Source: Fonticella tunisiensis (GTDB lineage: Bacteria; Bacillota; Clostridia; Clostridiales; Caloramatoraceae). Taken from it: a stretch of DNA of 64,000 nucleotides. Positions 27,779 to 37,307 of this stretch are shown piece after piece (position 1 is the stretch's first letter; each line of letters begins with the position of its first letter). The stretch covers positions 62,001 through 126,000 of the forward strand of contig NZ_SOAZ01000002.1 in the NCBI RefSeq assembly GCF_004364155.1, read 5' to 3'. Both the position numbers and the translations under genes were made by a program. Below the pieces are notes generated by a model. It made no database searches and had not been told where the DNA came from. It saw nothing but the letters and a program-made list of their open reading frames with translations.

Positions 27779-28396
27779 GTGAAAGTATTATTAATTAATG
27801 GAAGTCCAAACAATAAAGGATGTACATATACGGCTTTGAGTGAAGTAGCAAAAACTTTGGCAGAACAAGGAATTGAAACAGAAATTGTTCATGTGGGAAA
27901 TAAGGACATCAGAGGATGCATCGGATGTCGCAAATGCAAAACTATAGGCAAATGCGTGTTTAATGATGTAGTAAATGAAGTGGCTTCTAAGTTCGAGCAA
28001 GCGGATGGCATTGTAATTGGATCGCCTGTATATTATGCCTCGGCAAATGGAACACTTATATCTTTTTTAGATCGTCTTTTTTATAGTGTACCGTTTGATA
28101 AAACCATGAAGGTAGGAGCGGCGGTTGTATCGGCAAGGAGAGGCGGATGCTCAGCAACCTTTGATGAAATCAATAAATATTTTACAATTTCAGGCATGCC
28201 AATTACTTCAAGTCAATATTGGAACAGTGTTCATGGATATACGCCAGATGATGTGATGAAGGATGAGGAGGGAATGCAAACAATGCGCACATTGGGTAGA
28301 AATATGGCATTTTTAATCAAGTGCATTTCGTTAGGAAAAGAAAAATTCGGCTTACCGCAAAAAGAGCAGCGAATTGCTACCAATTTTATTAAATAG
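27779..28396 (+). CDS. NADPH-dependent FMN reductase / flavodoxin-family protein with CxxC pairs
   Basis: 205 residues, GTG start at 27779 behind AGGAGG (the overlapping ATG is followed by a stop). FMN loop LLINGSPNNKGCTYTAL; cysteine cluster GCIGCRKCKTIGKC as in iron-sulfur flavoproteins; GIVIGSPVYYASANG. Likely reduces quinones, flavins or nitro compounds with NADPH, possibly with an Fe-S centre. Confidence 0.87.
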   Translation: MKVLLINGSPNNKGCTYTALSEVAKTLAEQGIETEIVHVGNKDIRGCIGCRKCKTIGKCVFNDVVNEVASKFEQADGIVIGSPVYYASANGTLISFLDRLFYSVPFDKTMKVGAAVVSARRGGCSATFDEINKYFTISGMPITSSQYWNSVHGYTPDDVMKDEEGMQTMRTLGRNMAFLIKCISLGKEKFGLPQKEQRIATNFIK

Positions 28397-28503
28397 AAAA
28401 ATGTAAAAGAGAAATGAATGTGGTCATGACATAATAATAATCTAAATGGACAAAAGTGAGTTTGGTATTTAATAGGAAGATTAAATGATGGAGGTTATTA
28501 TCA

Positions 28504-29652
28504 ATGGAAAATTTTATTTTTGAATACGCAACAAAGGTTTATTTTGGCAAAGACGCTGCAAAAGAATATCTGGCAAAGGCACTTTCCACATATGGAGGAA
28601 ATGTCATGCTTGCCTATGGCGGCGGTTCTATTAAGAAAAACGGCATTTATGAAGAACTGATAGACATCTTAAAAGATGCTGGAAAAAACGTGACAGAATT
28701 TTCCGGCATCATGCCAAATCCAACTTACACAAAGGTACAGGAAGGTGCTGCATTGGCAAAAAAAGAAAAGATTGATTTTATTCTGGCTGTTGGAGGTGGC
28801 TCGGTCATTGACTGCTGCAAGATTATTGCAGCGCAGGCAATGATGGACGAGGACTTATGGGAAATGGAGATGGAACGACACCAGCTTCCCTCCGTCCAGC
28901 CGATTCCTATGGGAGCGATTGTTACTGCCTCCGGTACCGGTGCAGAAATGAATGGCGGTGCAGTAATTACCAACGAAGAAAAGAAAATCAAAACCGGACT
29001 GTTTTCTGCTCCACCCCGCTTTGCAATCCTCGACCCGGAATATACCAAGTCCGTGCCACCTATGCAGGTGTTTTCTGGCGCTTTTGATACGCTGAGCCAT
29101 GCCATGGAAACCTATTTTGGACGCTCTGACATGGACAATGTGTCCGATGATGTAGCATTGGCGATTATGCGGAATACGGTAGTCAATATGCGTCGCCTGC
29201 TTACAGACATCAATGATATGCAGGCCCGTGGCAATCTGATGTGGGATTCTGCTATGGCAGAAAACGGCATCCTTAAGGTTGGACGTTTTACAGACTTTCA
29301 GGTACATCAGATCGAGCATCAGCTTGGAGCTTTTACCGATTGCAACCATGGTCAGGGGCTGGCTGTTATTCACCCTGCTTACTATCGACATATCGTGAAA
29401 GATGCGGAGGAAAAGTTTACACGGTTTGCAAAGATCGTGTTTAATGTTGATAATGCTAAGGCAGGTATTGACGCTTTGGCCGACTTTATCAGGGAGTGTG
29501 GACTGCCCACCAAAATGGGGCAACTGAAATCTAAAGTGGAGATTACATCGGAGGTGCTGCGCCAAGTAGCTGATACCTGCAATATCATTAAATGTAATCC
29601 TCGTGAACTGAGTCGTGACGAAATTTATGAAATCCTGATGGAATGTCTGTAA
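28504..29652 (+). CDS. Iron-containing alcohol dehydrogenase, butanol dehydrogenase/YqhD type
   Basis: 382 residues. N-terminal FEYATKVYFGKDAA, cofactor motif LAVGGGSVIDCCKIIAA, TASGTGAEMNGGAVI, and Fe ligand region GAFDTLSHAMETYF plus DFQVHQIEHQLGAFTDCNHGQGLA. YqhD-type enzymes use NADPH to reduce toxic aldehydes. No MerR promoter is visible upstream. A fragment of another YqhD-type gene lies at 35284-35563. Confidence 0.92.
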   Translation: MENFIFEYATKVYFGKDAAKEYLAKALSTYGGNVMLAYGGGSIKKNGIYEELIDILKDAGKNVTEFSGIMPNPTYTKVQEGAALAKKEKIDFILAVGGGSVIDCCKIIAAQAMMDEDLWEMEMERHQLPSVQPIPMGAIVTASGTGAEMNGGAVITNEEKKIKTGLFSAPPRFAILDPEYTKSVPPMQVFSGAFDTLSHAMETYFGRSDMDNVSDDVALAIMRNTVVNMRRLLTDINDMQARGNLMWDSAMAENGILKVGRFTDFQVHQIEHQLGAFTDCNHGQGLAVIHPAYYRHIVKDAEEKFTRFAKIVFNVDNAKAGIDALADFIRECGLPTKMGQLKSKVEITSEVLRQVADTCNIIKCNPRELSRDEIYEILMECL

Positions 29653-29728
29653 TTATGTCAGCAGAGTGAATGCTCATCCTTAGTATGATAATGTTTTTTT
29701 TAAAACCTAAAAATACTTGCCCTAATCA

Positions 29729-29830
29729 GAAACGATGGAGGCACTTGACAGTCTTGTCAAGGCAGGAAAAGTGAGAGTTCTCGGCACTTCAGCAATGTAC
29801 GGCTACCAGTCAAACTTTAAAAATAATTGA
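29729..29830 (+). pseudogene. Aldo/keto reductase A, internal fragment
   Basis: ETMEALDSLVKAGKVRVLGT then SAMYGYQ is nearly base-for-base the segment of A1 around 22138-22211, ending in an unrelated tail and stop. A recombination scrap. Confidence 0.75.
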
Positions 29831-29873
29831 AGATATATTTAAAGCCTTAAAAAAAAGGAGAGAATAACACATT

Positions 29874-30957
29874 ATGAAAAAATTAGGCTTTGGATTGATG
29901 CGTCTGCCACTATTAGACAATAACGATCAGGCAAGCATCAATATGGAAGAAATGAAAGATATGGTGGATACTTTTATTGAGAATGGATTTACTTATTTTG
30001 ATACAGCATATATGTACCATAATTTCAAAAGTGAAATAGCAGCCAGAGAGGCTCTTGTAAAAAGGCACTCTCGCGACAGTTTTACTTTGACAACAAAAAT
30101 GCCGACAATGTTTCTAAAAACAAAACAAGATATGGAGCGTATTTTTAATGAACAGCTTGAAAAATGCGGCGTTGAGTATTTTGATTATTATCTGATTCAT
30201 AATCTTGGAGTATCTCATTATGAGATAGCACAGAAGCTTGACAGTTTTGAATTTATTCAAAACAAGAAAAAAGAAGGTAGAATCCGAAAAATCGGCTTTT
30301 CTTATCATGACAATGCTGATTTGCTTGATAAAATATTAACTGAACATCCCGAGGTTGATGTGGTACAGCTTCAGATTAATTATTTGGATTGGGATAATAA
30401 AAGCATCCAATCTCGAAAATGTTATGAGGTAGCAAGAAAACATAATAAAGACATCATTGTAATGGAACCTGTAAAAGGAGGTACACTTAAGATTACGCTC
30501 CAATTATGTCAGTTGCTTCTTGGGCAATACGCTTTGCTGCAAGTCATGACGGCATCATGGTTGTGCTGAGTGGTATGAGCAATATAAAGCAGCTTCTTGA
30601 CAATATCAGCTATATGTATGATTTTAGACCCATGACAGAAGAAGAATTTGGAATTGTTAAAAGGCTGTTGATATAATTAATGACTCCATTGCCATGCCAT
30701 GTACTGCCTGTGCTTATTGCGTTGATGGATGCCCTATGAATATTCCAATTCCAAAGTATTTTGCTTTGTATAGTGCTGAAAAGTAAGCCATCAATACAGC
30801 CTTTTCAATACAAGGCGTATATTACAACGATTATGCGCAAACCTGCGGGAAGGCTTCTGAATGCATTAAATGCAGACAATGCGAAAGACAGTGTCCGCAG
30901 CATCTGCCTATTTCCGATTTGCTCAAAGAAGTTGCCAAAACTTTTGAAAGTGTCTAA
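29874..30957 (+). pseudogene. Aldo/keto reductase D1 with C-terminal ferredoxin domain, multiply mutated
   Basis: Good start (AAAGGAGAG, ATG 29874) and 205 intact codons (YFDTAYMYH, FTLTTKMP, YLIHNLG), then a frameshift and small deletion near 30485. Other frames continue SVASWAIRFAAS, VLSGMSNIKQLLDN, then ferredoxin motifs [20 protein letters not shown], an in-frame TAA (30784-30786), and [17 protein letters not shown] to 30957. The intact paralogue is D2 at 41091. The first portion could still be translated (231 residues) but lacks part of the barrel. Confidence 0.87.
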
Positions 30958-31050
30958 GCTTGTTTAGTTGATAATAGAAGCAAATCCGAAAGCAGATCCA
31001 GTCGAATGGCTGTAAACAATGACCAAAGAAGATAATCAGGAGGTGTGCCT

Positions 31051-31767
31051 ATGGACAGACCGTACATAATATGCCACATGGTGACATCGTTGGACGGAAA
31101 AGTCACTGGAGATTTTTTAAAAAAAAGTGAATACAGTAAATTCATTGAGGACTACTACAGAATACATAGGGAGTACGGTGCGGATGGTTTTCTCTGCGGC
31201 AGGGTGACGATGGAGGGCAGTTTTCCCCAGCCGTCCGTTCCTTCTAATGATTATGACGGCCCGCCCATTGCGCGGGAGGATTATATCGCAGAGAAAGCGG
31301 CGTTTTATGCGGTTGCAATAGATCCGAAGGGAAAGCTCTGGTGGAGCAATCGTGCGATTTCTGACACGGACGAAGGCTACGACGGTGCGCATATCATAGA
31401 GGTGCTGACAGAAAGTGTCCCAGACGCCTTTCTGGCGCATTTGCGGAATAAAGGCGTTTCTTACCTGTTTGCCGGAAAAACCGAGCTGAACCTTCCCCTT
31501 GCCGTCCAAAAACTCAAAAAACTATTCGGCATTCAAACACTGCTGCTGGAGGGCGGCGGCATTGTCAACGGATCCTTTTTACAGGACGGTCTGATTGATG
31601 AAATCAGCCTTGTGGTAGTGCCGACAGCCGAGCCGTCGGAAAAGGCGATTCCGCTCTTTCAAACGGGCAAATATCAAAGCGGCGATAAGGCGCCGGCTTC
31701 CTTTCGGCTGAAAGACACAAAAAAATTAGACCACGGCGGCCTTTGGCTAATCTATTTAAAGAATTAA
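31051..31767 (+). CDS. Dihydrofolate reductase-like protein (RibD C-terminal domain)
   Basis: 238 residues. MDRPYIICHMVTSLDGKVTG opening, DGFLCGRVTMEG, and LLLEGGGIVNGSFLQDGLIDEISLVVVPT match RibD_C/YyaP-type reductases that use NADPH. ATG 31051 chosen since AGGAGG sits 7-8 bases upstream. Base composition is richer in GC than neighbours, suggesting separate acquisition. Real substrate unknown. Confidence 0.88.
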   Translation: MDRPYIICHMVTSLDGKVTGDFLKKSEYSKFIEDYYRIHREYGADGFLCGRVTMEGSFPQPSVPSNDYDGPPIAREDYIAEKAAFYAVAIDPKGKLWWSNRAISDTDEGYDGAHIIEVLTESVPDAFLAHLRNKGVSYLFAGKTELNLPLAVQKLKKLFGIQTLLLEGGGIVNGSFLQDGLIDEISLVVVPTAEPSEKAIPLFQTGKYQSGDKAPASFRLKDTKKLDHGGLWLIYLKN

Positions 31768-31783
31768 AAAGGAGTGTTAATTT

Positions 31784-32357
31784 ATGCGTATAAGTGAAAC
31801 AGCAAATAAAAATCTTGAAAAATTGTTTCCAAATCATAAATCAACATTAGAAGTAACAGATCCGGAACTTGTAGAAGTTTTTGACAATTTTGCTTTGGAA
31901 TTGCAAAAGCACTTGATTTTATACATGCCACAAATGAGATATTGGAAAGCAGAGGAATAAAACTGCCATAAGAAGGTCAATCTACAACTTCACCGGAAAC
32001 ACGATATCAAAAAGGATTGGAAATATAAAAATCAATATTCGGGCAAAGGATTGATAATATGTATAAGGAATCACCGGCAAATCAATTCATATTCAAAAAT
32101 ATTTATCTGCAAATTGTTTTGGTGATTACTACACCAGAAAAGGACTGGATATAAAGACAAGAGAATTTTTAACTTTTTCTATGATTTTATCTTTGGGTGG
32201 ATGTGAGCCGCAGTTAAAAGGACATATACAAGGCAATTTAAATGTTGGCAACGATAAAGAAATATTGCTTAGTACAATTACACAGTTATTGCCGTATGTA
32301 GGATACCCCGGAACATTAAATGCACTAAGATGTTTAAATGAAGTAATACCAGAATAG
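31784..32357 (+). pseudogene. Two-domain carboxymuconolactone decarboxylase family protein, broken
   Basis: ATG 31784 after AAGGAG reads MRISETANKNLEKLFPNHKS and DPELVEVFDNFALE, then jumps by deletion to an out-of-phase LDFIHATNEILESRGIKLP and further frame shifts: SANCFGDYYTRKGLDIKTRE, LTFSMILSLGGCEPQLKGHI, LPYVGYPGTLNALRCLNEVI. It is a duplicated-CMD protein with at least one large deletion and several frameshifts. Confidence 0.75.
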
Positions 32358-32386
32358 ATATAATTTATTTGGAGGAGATACGAAAT

Positions 32387-33532
32387 ATGGAGCGTCTATG
32401 GACAAGGTCTTTTATTCTCATGATCCTGGGAACATTTTTTCTGTTTACCGCATTTTATATGCTTTACCCAACTTTACCACTGTTTATAAAGCAAATAGGT
32501 GGTAATGAAACCCATGTGGGTCTCTCTATGGGTATCTTTATGTTGTCTGCAGTTGTTTTCCGACCAGTTATCGGGGGACTTCTGGATAGGTTTGGCAGGC
32601 GATCATTTATTATACTGGGGCTATCTTTCTTCACTTTAACAATGTATATGTATAATTCGGTGAACGGAATTACTGATTTGATATGGCTTAGAATATTTCA
32701 TGGAGTAAGTTGGGCTATTTCTACAACTGCTATTGGTACAGTAATTGCAGACATAGTTCCCAAAGCTCGCTATGGGGAGGGTATGGGATGGTATGGTACA
32801 GCCATGACCTTGGCTATGGCTATTAGTCCAATGTTGGGTGTCTGGATTGTACAGAACCTTTCATATCATGCTCTGTTTCTATTTGCTGTAGCTCTTTCTA
32901 TCACAGCATTACTATTACCGTTTGGTGTGAAAATGCCTTTCCAACCACAACCGGATGTAAAGAGAATCGAATTTTTTGATAAATCTGTCTTGTTTGTTGC
33001 GATATCGGTCTTACTTCTGTTTATCTCCTATGCCAGTATTACCACTTTTGTTCCACTGTTCGCTGACTTGCTTAAGGTCAATTCCGGTTTATTTTTTCTG
33101 GTTTATTCTGCAACACTTTTCTTAAGCCGTCCCATTGGAGGAAAACTTTCAGATCAGTATGGTGAGACGTTTGTGGTTATACCTGCTCTTTTGATTTCTA
33201 TTTTAGCTCTGATTGTTCTGAGTCTATCAACGGGATTGTTCGGTATGCTTGTTTCAGCGATTCTGTACGGTATTGGTTTTGGTTCTGCACAACCAGTTCT
33301 CCAAGCGACGATATTACGTCTCGTTCCTCTAGATCGTCGGGGAGTAGCCAGTGCCTCCTTTTCAACTGCTACTGATCTTGGCATCGGATTGGGTTCAATT
33401 ATATTTGGTTGGATTGCAAAATACGCAAGCTACCAGATATTATTTATAATTAGTGCTGTTTCGGTTATATTTTCCTTGTTAGTGTTTGTTTTTTTTGTGA
33501 AACATTTGTTGAAAAACAAAGGGCTTCGCTAA
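32387..33532 (+). CDS. MFS transporter (drug efflux type)
   Basis: 381 residues, about 12 membrane helices. Motif A-like loop GGLLDRFGRRSFIILG between helices 2 and 3, LRIFHGVSWAISTTAIGTVIADIVP in helix 4, and a second-half repeat GGKLSDQYGE. Start at ATG 32387, preceded by GGAGGAG; an upstream TTG overlaps the ribosome site. Exporter, substrate unknown. Confidence 0.9.
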   Translation: MERLWTRSFILMILGTFFLFTAFYMLYPTLPLFIKQIGGNETHVGLSMGIFMLSAVVFRPVIGGLLDRFGRRSFIILGLSFFTLTMYMYNSVNGITDLIWLRIFHGVSWAISTTAIGTVIADIVPKARYGEGMGWYGTAMTLAMAISPMLGVWIVQNLSYHALFLFAVALSITALLLPFGVKMPFQPQPDVKRIEFFDKSVLFVAISVLLLFISYASITTFVPLFADLLKVNSGLFFLVYSATLFLSRPIGGKLSDQYGETFVVIPALLISILALIVLSLSTGLFGMLVSAILYGIGFGSAQPVLQATILRLVPLDRRGVASASFSTATDLGIGLGSIIFGWIAKYASYQILFIISAVSVIFSLLVFVFFVKHLLKNKGLR

Positions 33533-33626
33533 TAGTTCTTCGCGTTATTCAAAAGAGGAGGTATTTTCCTGAGAGATTTGTCAATTATATCTTTTGGAAG
33601 ATAGTTAGAGAGACTGTTATTGTGTA

Positions 33627-33881
33627 ATGGCATGTGGCTGTCCTACAGTGGTCTCCAATTTATCCTCTTTGCTTGAGATCTGCAGTGATGCAAGCTTTTA
33701 TGTAAATCTATATGATTTAGAATGTATTGCAGAGGGGATTGAAAGGGTTATTGAGGATGAAAATCTCAAAGATACTCTTATTCAAAAGGGATTTTTAAGG
33801 GTTAAAAATTTTTCCTGGGGGAAATCTGCAAAAGAACATATAAGGGCTATTCTTGAACTTATTAACAGAAATTCCGTATAA
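33627..33881 (+). pseudogene. Glycosyltransferase family 4, C-terminal fragment
   Basis: MACGCPTVVSNLSSLLEICS, then YDLECIAEGIERVIEDENLK and a C-terminal helix: the nucleotide-sugar binding end of GT4 enzymes (EAMACGCPVVVSN). The N-terminal domain and the E before MACG are missing and there is no ribosome site, so this is a remnant, foreign to the redox genes. Confidence 0.72.
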
Positions 33882-33938
33882 GGATTAGAAGGTGAAACCT
33901 TCGTAAATTTTTAAATATTCTATAGCCTTAAATGGATA

Positions 33939-33969
33939 TTGATTTGGAGTTAACTACAGCATGTATACT
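33939..33969 (+). promoter_or_regulatory. MerR-type promoter 4
   Basis: TTGATT (33939-33944), 19-bp spacer containing GGAGTTAACT, TATACT (33964-33969). Upstream of a DUF362 remnant and the intact flavodoxin. Confidence 0.7.
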
Positions 33970-33986
33970 TTAATTATGGACACCAA

Positions 33987-34278
33987 AAAGGACATGCCAT
34001 GGCTGGTTTTGGCGGCGCAATATAAAACATGTCAATTGGTATTGCGTCGTCTGGTAGAAAAATGTGGATTCATACAGCAGGGGTCACCGGTAAAATTAGT
34101 GATTTTAAGCTCTGCTTCGAAACCCAGCAGGAGGCGTTTCTAGAGTCTATGGCGGAAGCAGCCGGCGCTGTAATAAATAGTCTTGGAAACAAATCACGAT
34201 GGACATGATTTGATAGAGCGAATGGAATCAAAAAACGGCATCCATACTCTGGAGTACGCGGAAGAACTTGGTCTTTGA
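33987..34278 (+). pseudogene. DUF362-type ferredoxin protein, internal fragment
   Basis: Frame KGHAMAGFGGAI, stop, NMSIGIASSGRKMWIHTAG, FETQQEAFLESMAEAAGAVI resembles DUF362 proteins (GH..GFGGA.KN..IG). Stops and a frameshift disable it; the last piece is ERMESKNGIHTLEYAEELGL. Assignment is from pattern only. Confidence 0.5.
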
Positions 34279-34327
34279 TATTTAATAGGTAGAATAAAAA
34301 ATATGTTTGATTGGGAAGGGATAGAAA

Positions 34328-34858
34328 ATGGCAAATTCAAAGAGCCTTATCGCTTATTTTTCACGCAAAGGAAATAATTATGTGGGCGGTAGTATTGTAT
34401 ACCTGCCAATTGGTAACACAGAAGTAATAGCAAAGAAAATACAGGAATTAACAGGAAGCGACATGTTCCAAATCAAAACAGTAAAATCTTATCCAGAAGA
34501 TTATACGGAAACAACAAATGTAGCACAGGAAGAAAAGAGAAAAAATGTCAGACCTGAGCTTACAGAGACAGTAGACGATATGGATTCTTATGATGTGATT
34601 TATCTCGGGTATCCGAATTGGTGGGGAACAATGCCAATGGCGGTATTTACGTTTTTAGAGTCCTATGATTTTTCAGGAAAGATCATTATTCCATTTTGCA
34701 CACATGAAGGTAGTGGAATGGGAAGTAGTGAACGCGATATCAAGAAACTTTGTCCGAATTCAAAGGTGCTGCCTGGTTTAGCGATTCGAGGCGGCAGTGC
34801 TGAAAGAGCAGACAAAGATGTTGCAAACTGGCTAAAAAAACTCTATTTGATACCATAA
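34328..34858 (+). CDS. Flavodoxin
   Basis: 176 residues, intact. FMN phosphate loop region LIAYFSRKGNNYVGG, isoalloxazine loop YPNWWGTMPMAVFTFLESYD, and FCTHEGSGMGSSERDIKK. Single-electron carrier or NADPH-linked flavoprotein in the cytoplasm. GGGAAGGGA upstream. Its frameshifted twin lies at 21202. Confidence 0.92.
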   Translation: MANSKSLIAYFSRKGNNYVGGSIVYLPIGNTEVIAKKIQELTGSDMFQIKTVKSYPEDYTETTNVAQEEKRKNVRPELTETVDDMDSYDVIYLGYPNWWGTMPMAVFTFLESYDFSGKIIIPFCTHEGSGMGSSERDIKKLCPNSKVLPGLAIRGGSAERADKDVANWLKKLYLIP

Positions 34859-34876
34859 ACGAAAGGGAAAATAAAA

Positions 34877-35213
<337 letters not shown>

Positions 35214-35283
35214 CGGGTAATAATTTCAAATGTTGCAGAAGTGTTTAATCTAAATCTCAACATTGAAAGAGGAGTGACATTGT

Positions 35284-35563
35284 GGTATTGAGCCAAACTC
35301 CGTTACGAAACATTGATGAAAGCTGCAGAAATTGTACGGAAAGAGAATGTTGATTTTTTACTTGTAGTTGGCGGTAGCGAAGACGAAAAGATAGACTTGG
35401 CAATCCAGAAAACCAGAGAATTCTTTGAAAGCCTTATGGCGTCGGAGCAGATAAAATACCTGCAATTATTGAACAGCTAAAGGTTCATGGTATGACTTCA
35501 CTCTCAGAAACTGGGGATCTAACATTGGATATAAGCCAAAAGATTCTTGAAAGAGCTCTGTAA
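35284..35563 (+). pseudogene. YqhD-type iron alcohol dehydrogenase, deleted remnant
   Basis: GIEPNS, a one-base shift, then YETLMKAAEIVRKENVDFLL and VVGGS, a deletion removing the iron-binding domain, then LAIQKTREFFESL and IIEQLKVHGMTSLSETGDLT, LDISQKILERAL-stop. Both ends match YqhD proteins; the middle is gone. Confidence 0.72.
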
Positions 35564-35659
35564 TGCTCCTTCATAACTTATTCTTTGTTTGCCAGGAAGG
35601 TATTTTAAGCGCATCAAACAGCTTGCTGTAGAACCCTGAAAAGACGAATGCACATAATA

Positions 35660-35698
35660 TTTTTAAATAGTAGCATAATTCGTGCTACTATTTAAAAA
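35660..35698. repeat. Perfect 16-bp inverted repeat beside MerR promoter 5
   Basis: Arms TTTTTAAATAGTAGCA / TGCTACTATTTAAAAA with a 7-base loop, ending four bases before the -35 box of promoter 5. Not followed by a T-run, so not a standard terminator; could be a second operator or an element end. Confidence 0.6.
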
Positions 35699-35701
35699 AT
35701 C

Positions 35702-35732
35702 TTGACTTGAAGTTAACTCCAAGCGCTATAAT
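35702..35732 (+). promoter_or_regulatory. MerR-type promoter 5 (autoregulatory)
   Basis: TTGACT (35702-35707), 19-bp spacer, TATAAT (35727-35732); dyad CTTGAAGTTAACTCCAAG with one mismatch. Lies 25 bases before the merR gene at 35758, so that regulator likely controls itself. Confidence 0.87.
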
Positions 35733-35757
35733 ATCGGGTATCAGGAGGTGAAAACGT

Positions 35758-36144
35758 ATGACGATTGCAGAAGTAAGTGAAAAATTTGGTCTTTCGCAGG
35801 ATACAATCCGCTATTACGAACGCATCGGACTAATTCCTCGTGTGAACCGCAATAAAAGCGGAATCAGGGATTTTACGGAAGAAGACTGCAGGTGGATTGA
35901 ATTTATCAAATGTATGCGAAGTGCAGGTCTTCCGATTGAAGTATTGATTGAGTATGTTGCGCTGTTTCAACAGGGTGATGAAACCATTGAGGCAAGAAAA
36001 GAACTCTTAATCGAGCAGCGTGAGCAGCTCATAAAAAGAATGGAAGATATGAAGAAAACGCTGGAACGCCTGGATTATAAAATTGCAAGATATGAACAGG
36101 CAGTAGTTGAAAAAGAAAAAACACTAAGAAGATCGGTGGATTAG
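35758..36144 (+). CDS. MerR-family transcriptional regulator 1
   Basis: 128 residues. N-terminal winged helix MTIAEVSEKFGLSQDTIRYYERIGLIPRVNR, then DCRWIEFIKCMRSAGLPIEVLIEYVALF, and a long coiled-coil dimerisation helix (about 78-120). No metal-binding Cys pair at the C-terminus, so it resembles electrophile- or redox-responsive MerR proteins such as AdhR. A MerR-type promoter lies directly upstream. Best candidate regulator of all nine promoters. Confidence 0.93.
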   Translation: MTIAEVSEKFGLSQDTIRYYERIGLIPRVNRNKSGIRDFTEEDCRWIEFIKCMRSAGLPIEVLIEYVALFQQGDETIEARKELLIEQREQLIKRMEDMKKTLERLDYKIARYEQAVVEKEKTLRRSVD

Positions 36145-36280
36145 TTTTTTGATTGTTGAGTAACTATTTTAAAATGCCATAGTTCGAAGTGACAAATTAT
36201 TAAACATTGTATGAAAAGGCTTATATTCCGTAAATATACCTATTGTTATTATCTATTTTTTGCAAAGGAGGGAAATGTTT

Positions 36281-37150
36281 TTGAAACTAATTGCACTTGA
36301 TTTAGACGGTACTACACTAAATTCAAAAAAAGAAATTAGTGAAGAAAACATCCGAGCAATTAAAAAAGCTCAACAACAAGGACATATCGTTATGGTATTA
36401 TCTGGACGTTCACCGAAATCGATTAATGCCCTATTGGCTAAATACGGCTTAGAGTGCCCGCTTGGCGCCAATAACGGAACGGCTGTGCTTGCTGATGGAA
36501 AATTGTTAGAGTTAACCTCTTTGACTCCATCTCAAAATCAAAAAATTGCCTTAGAGCTTGAAAAGGAATTTGTGCCATATAATATCTCTACCAACAAAGG
36601 AGTTTTTGCCCCTAGAAATTGGAGGGAACGATTAGAAAGAGTTCTGTCATCAGGACGTGTACCAGATGAATACTACGAAAATGAACACTACAAAATGTTC
36701 ACTACACCTCCTGAAGAATACGGACATGCGTTTTTTGACCAAATTGAGGAAGTAATCAATAATAAAGAATTCATGATACAAAAATTTCTTATTTTGGGGT
36801 TTGACCCAGAGCAGAAAAAACGTTTGCAGCTGCATTTGGAATCCATTGAAGAAATCAATGTTACCGGTTCTACTCCTTTTAATCTTGAAGTCACTCACAT
36901 TAATGGAAACAAAGGGAACGGTCTAAAAGTAATGGCGCGCTATTTTAATATTCCATTAGAAGATACGGTTGCTATCGGGGATGAAAAAAATGACATTCCG
37001 ATGTTTAAAGTAGCTGGGTTATCCATCGCAATGGGAAATGCCGAAGAAGAAGTGAAAAAACATAGTGATATTGTTACTTTAACCAATGATGAAAATGGAG
37101 TTGCCTACGCTATTGAAAAATACATTTTAAAAGATCGAAATGTTGCATGA
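36281..37150 (+). CDS. HAD-superfamily Cof-type phosphatase
   Basis: About 290 residues. Catalytic LIALDLDGTTLNS, VLSGRS, cap domain (about 85-190), and GDEKNDIPMFKVAGLSIAMGNA. Hydrolyses sugar phosphates or flavin/nucleotide phosphates, requiring Mg. A TTG start at 36281 is placed 9 bases after AGGAGG; an ATG at 36275 is only 3 bases from it and less likely. Confidence 0.9.
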   Translation: MKLIALDLDGTTLNSKKEISEENIRAIKKAQQQGHIVMVLSGRSPKSINALLAKYGLECPLGANNGTAVLADGKLLELTSLTPSQNQKIALELEKEFVPYNISTNKGVFAPRNWRERLERVLSSGRVPDEYYENEHYKMFTTPPEEYGHAFFDQIEEVINNKEFMIQKFLILGFDPEQKKRLQLHLESIEEINVTGSTPFNLEVTHINGNKGNGLKVMARYFNIPLEDTVAIGDEKNDIPMFKVAGLSIAMGNAEEEVKKHSDIVTLTNDENGVAYAIEKYILKDRNVA

Positions 37151-37172
37151 AAGTAAAAGCAAAGACAAATGC

Positions 37173-37204
37173 AGAGATACCGTTTATTTGTGTTCGGTAT
37201 CTCT
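37173..37204 (+). terminator. Terminator after the HAD phosphatase
   Basis: 10-bp perfect stem AGAGATACCG / CGGTATCTCT with a 12-base loop, followed by TCTTCCTT. Confidence 0.6.
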
Positions 37205-37307
37205 TCTTCCTTGGTTTAATTGGTGTGGTAGCTTGTTTTGAGACATACAATCCTAATAAAACAATGATTAGCTATATTAAATCTACTAGAAAGTGAGGAT
37301 CAATCAG

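Noticed and set aside
28855-29565. Antisense open frame of 236 residues inside the iron alcohol dehydrogenase
   Set aside because: Shadow of a strongly coding gene on the other strand.
33961-34143. 60-residue frame starting at the -10 of promoter 4
   Set aside because: A different frame matches DUF362; this one shows no family pattern.
37147-37295. Short frame overlapping the HAD stop
   Set aside because: Runs through a terminator hairpin and into a leader shared with the A3 reductase; no ribosome site.
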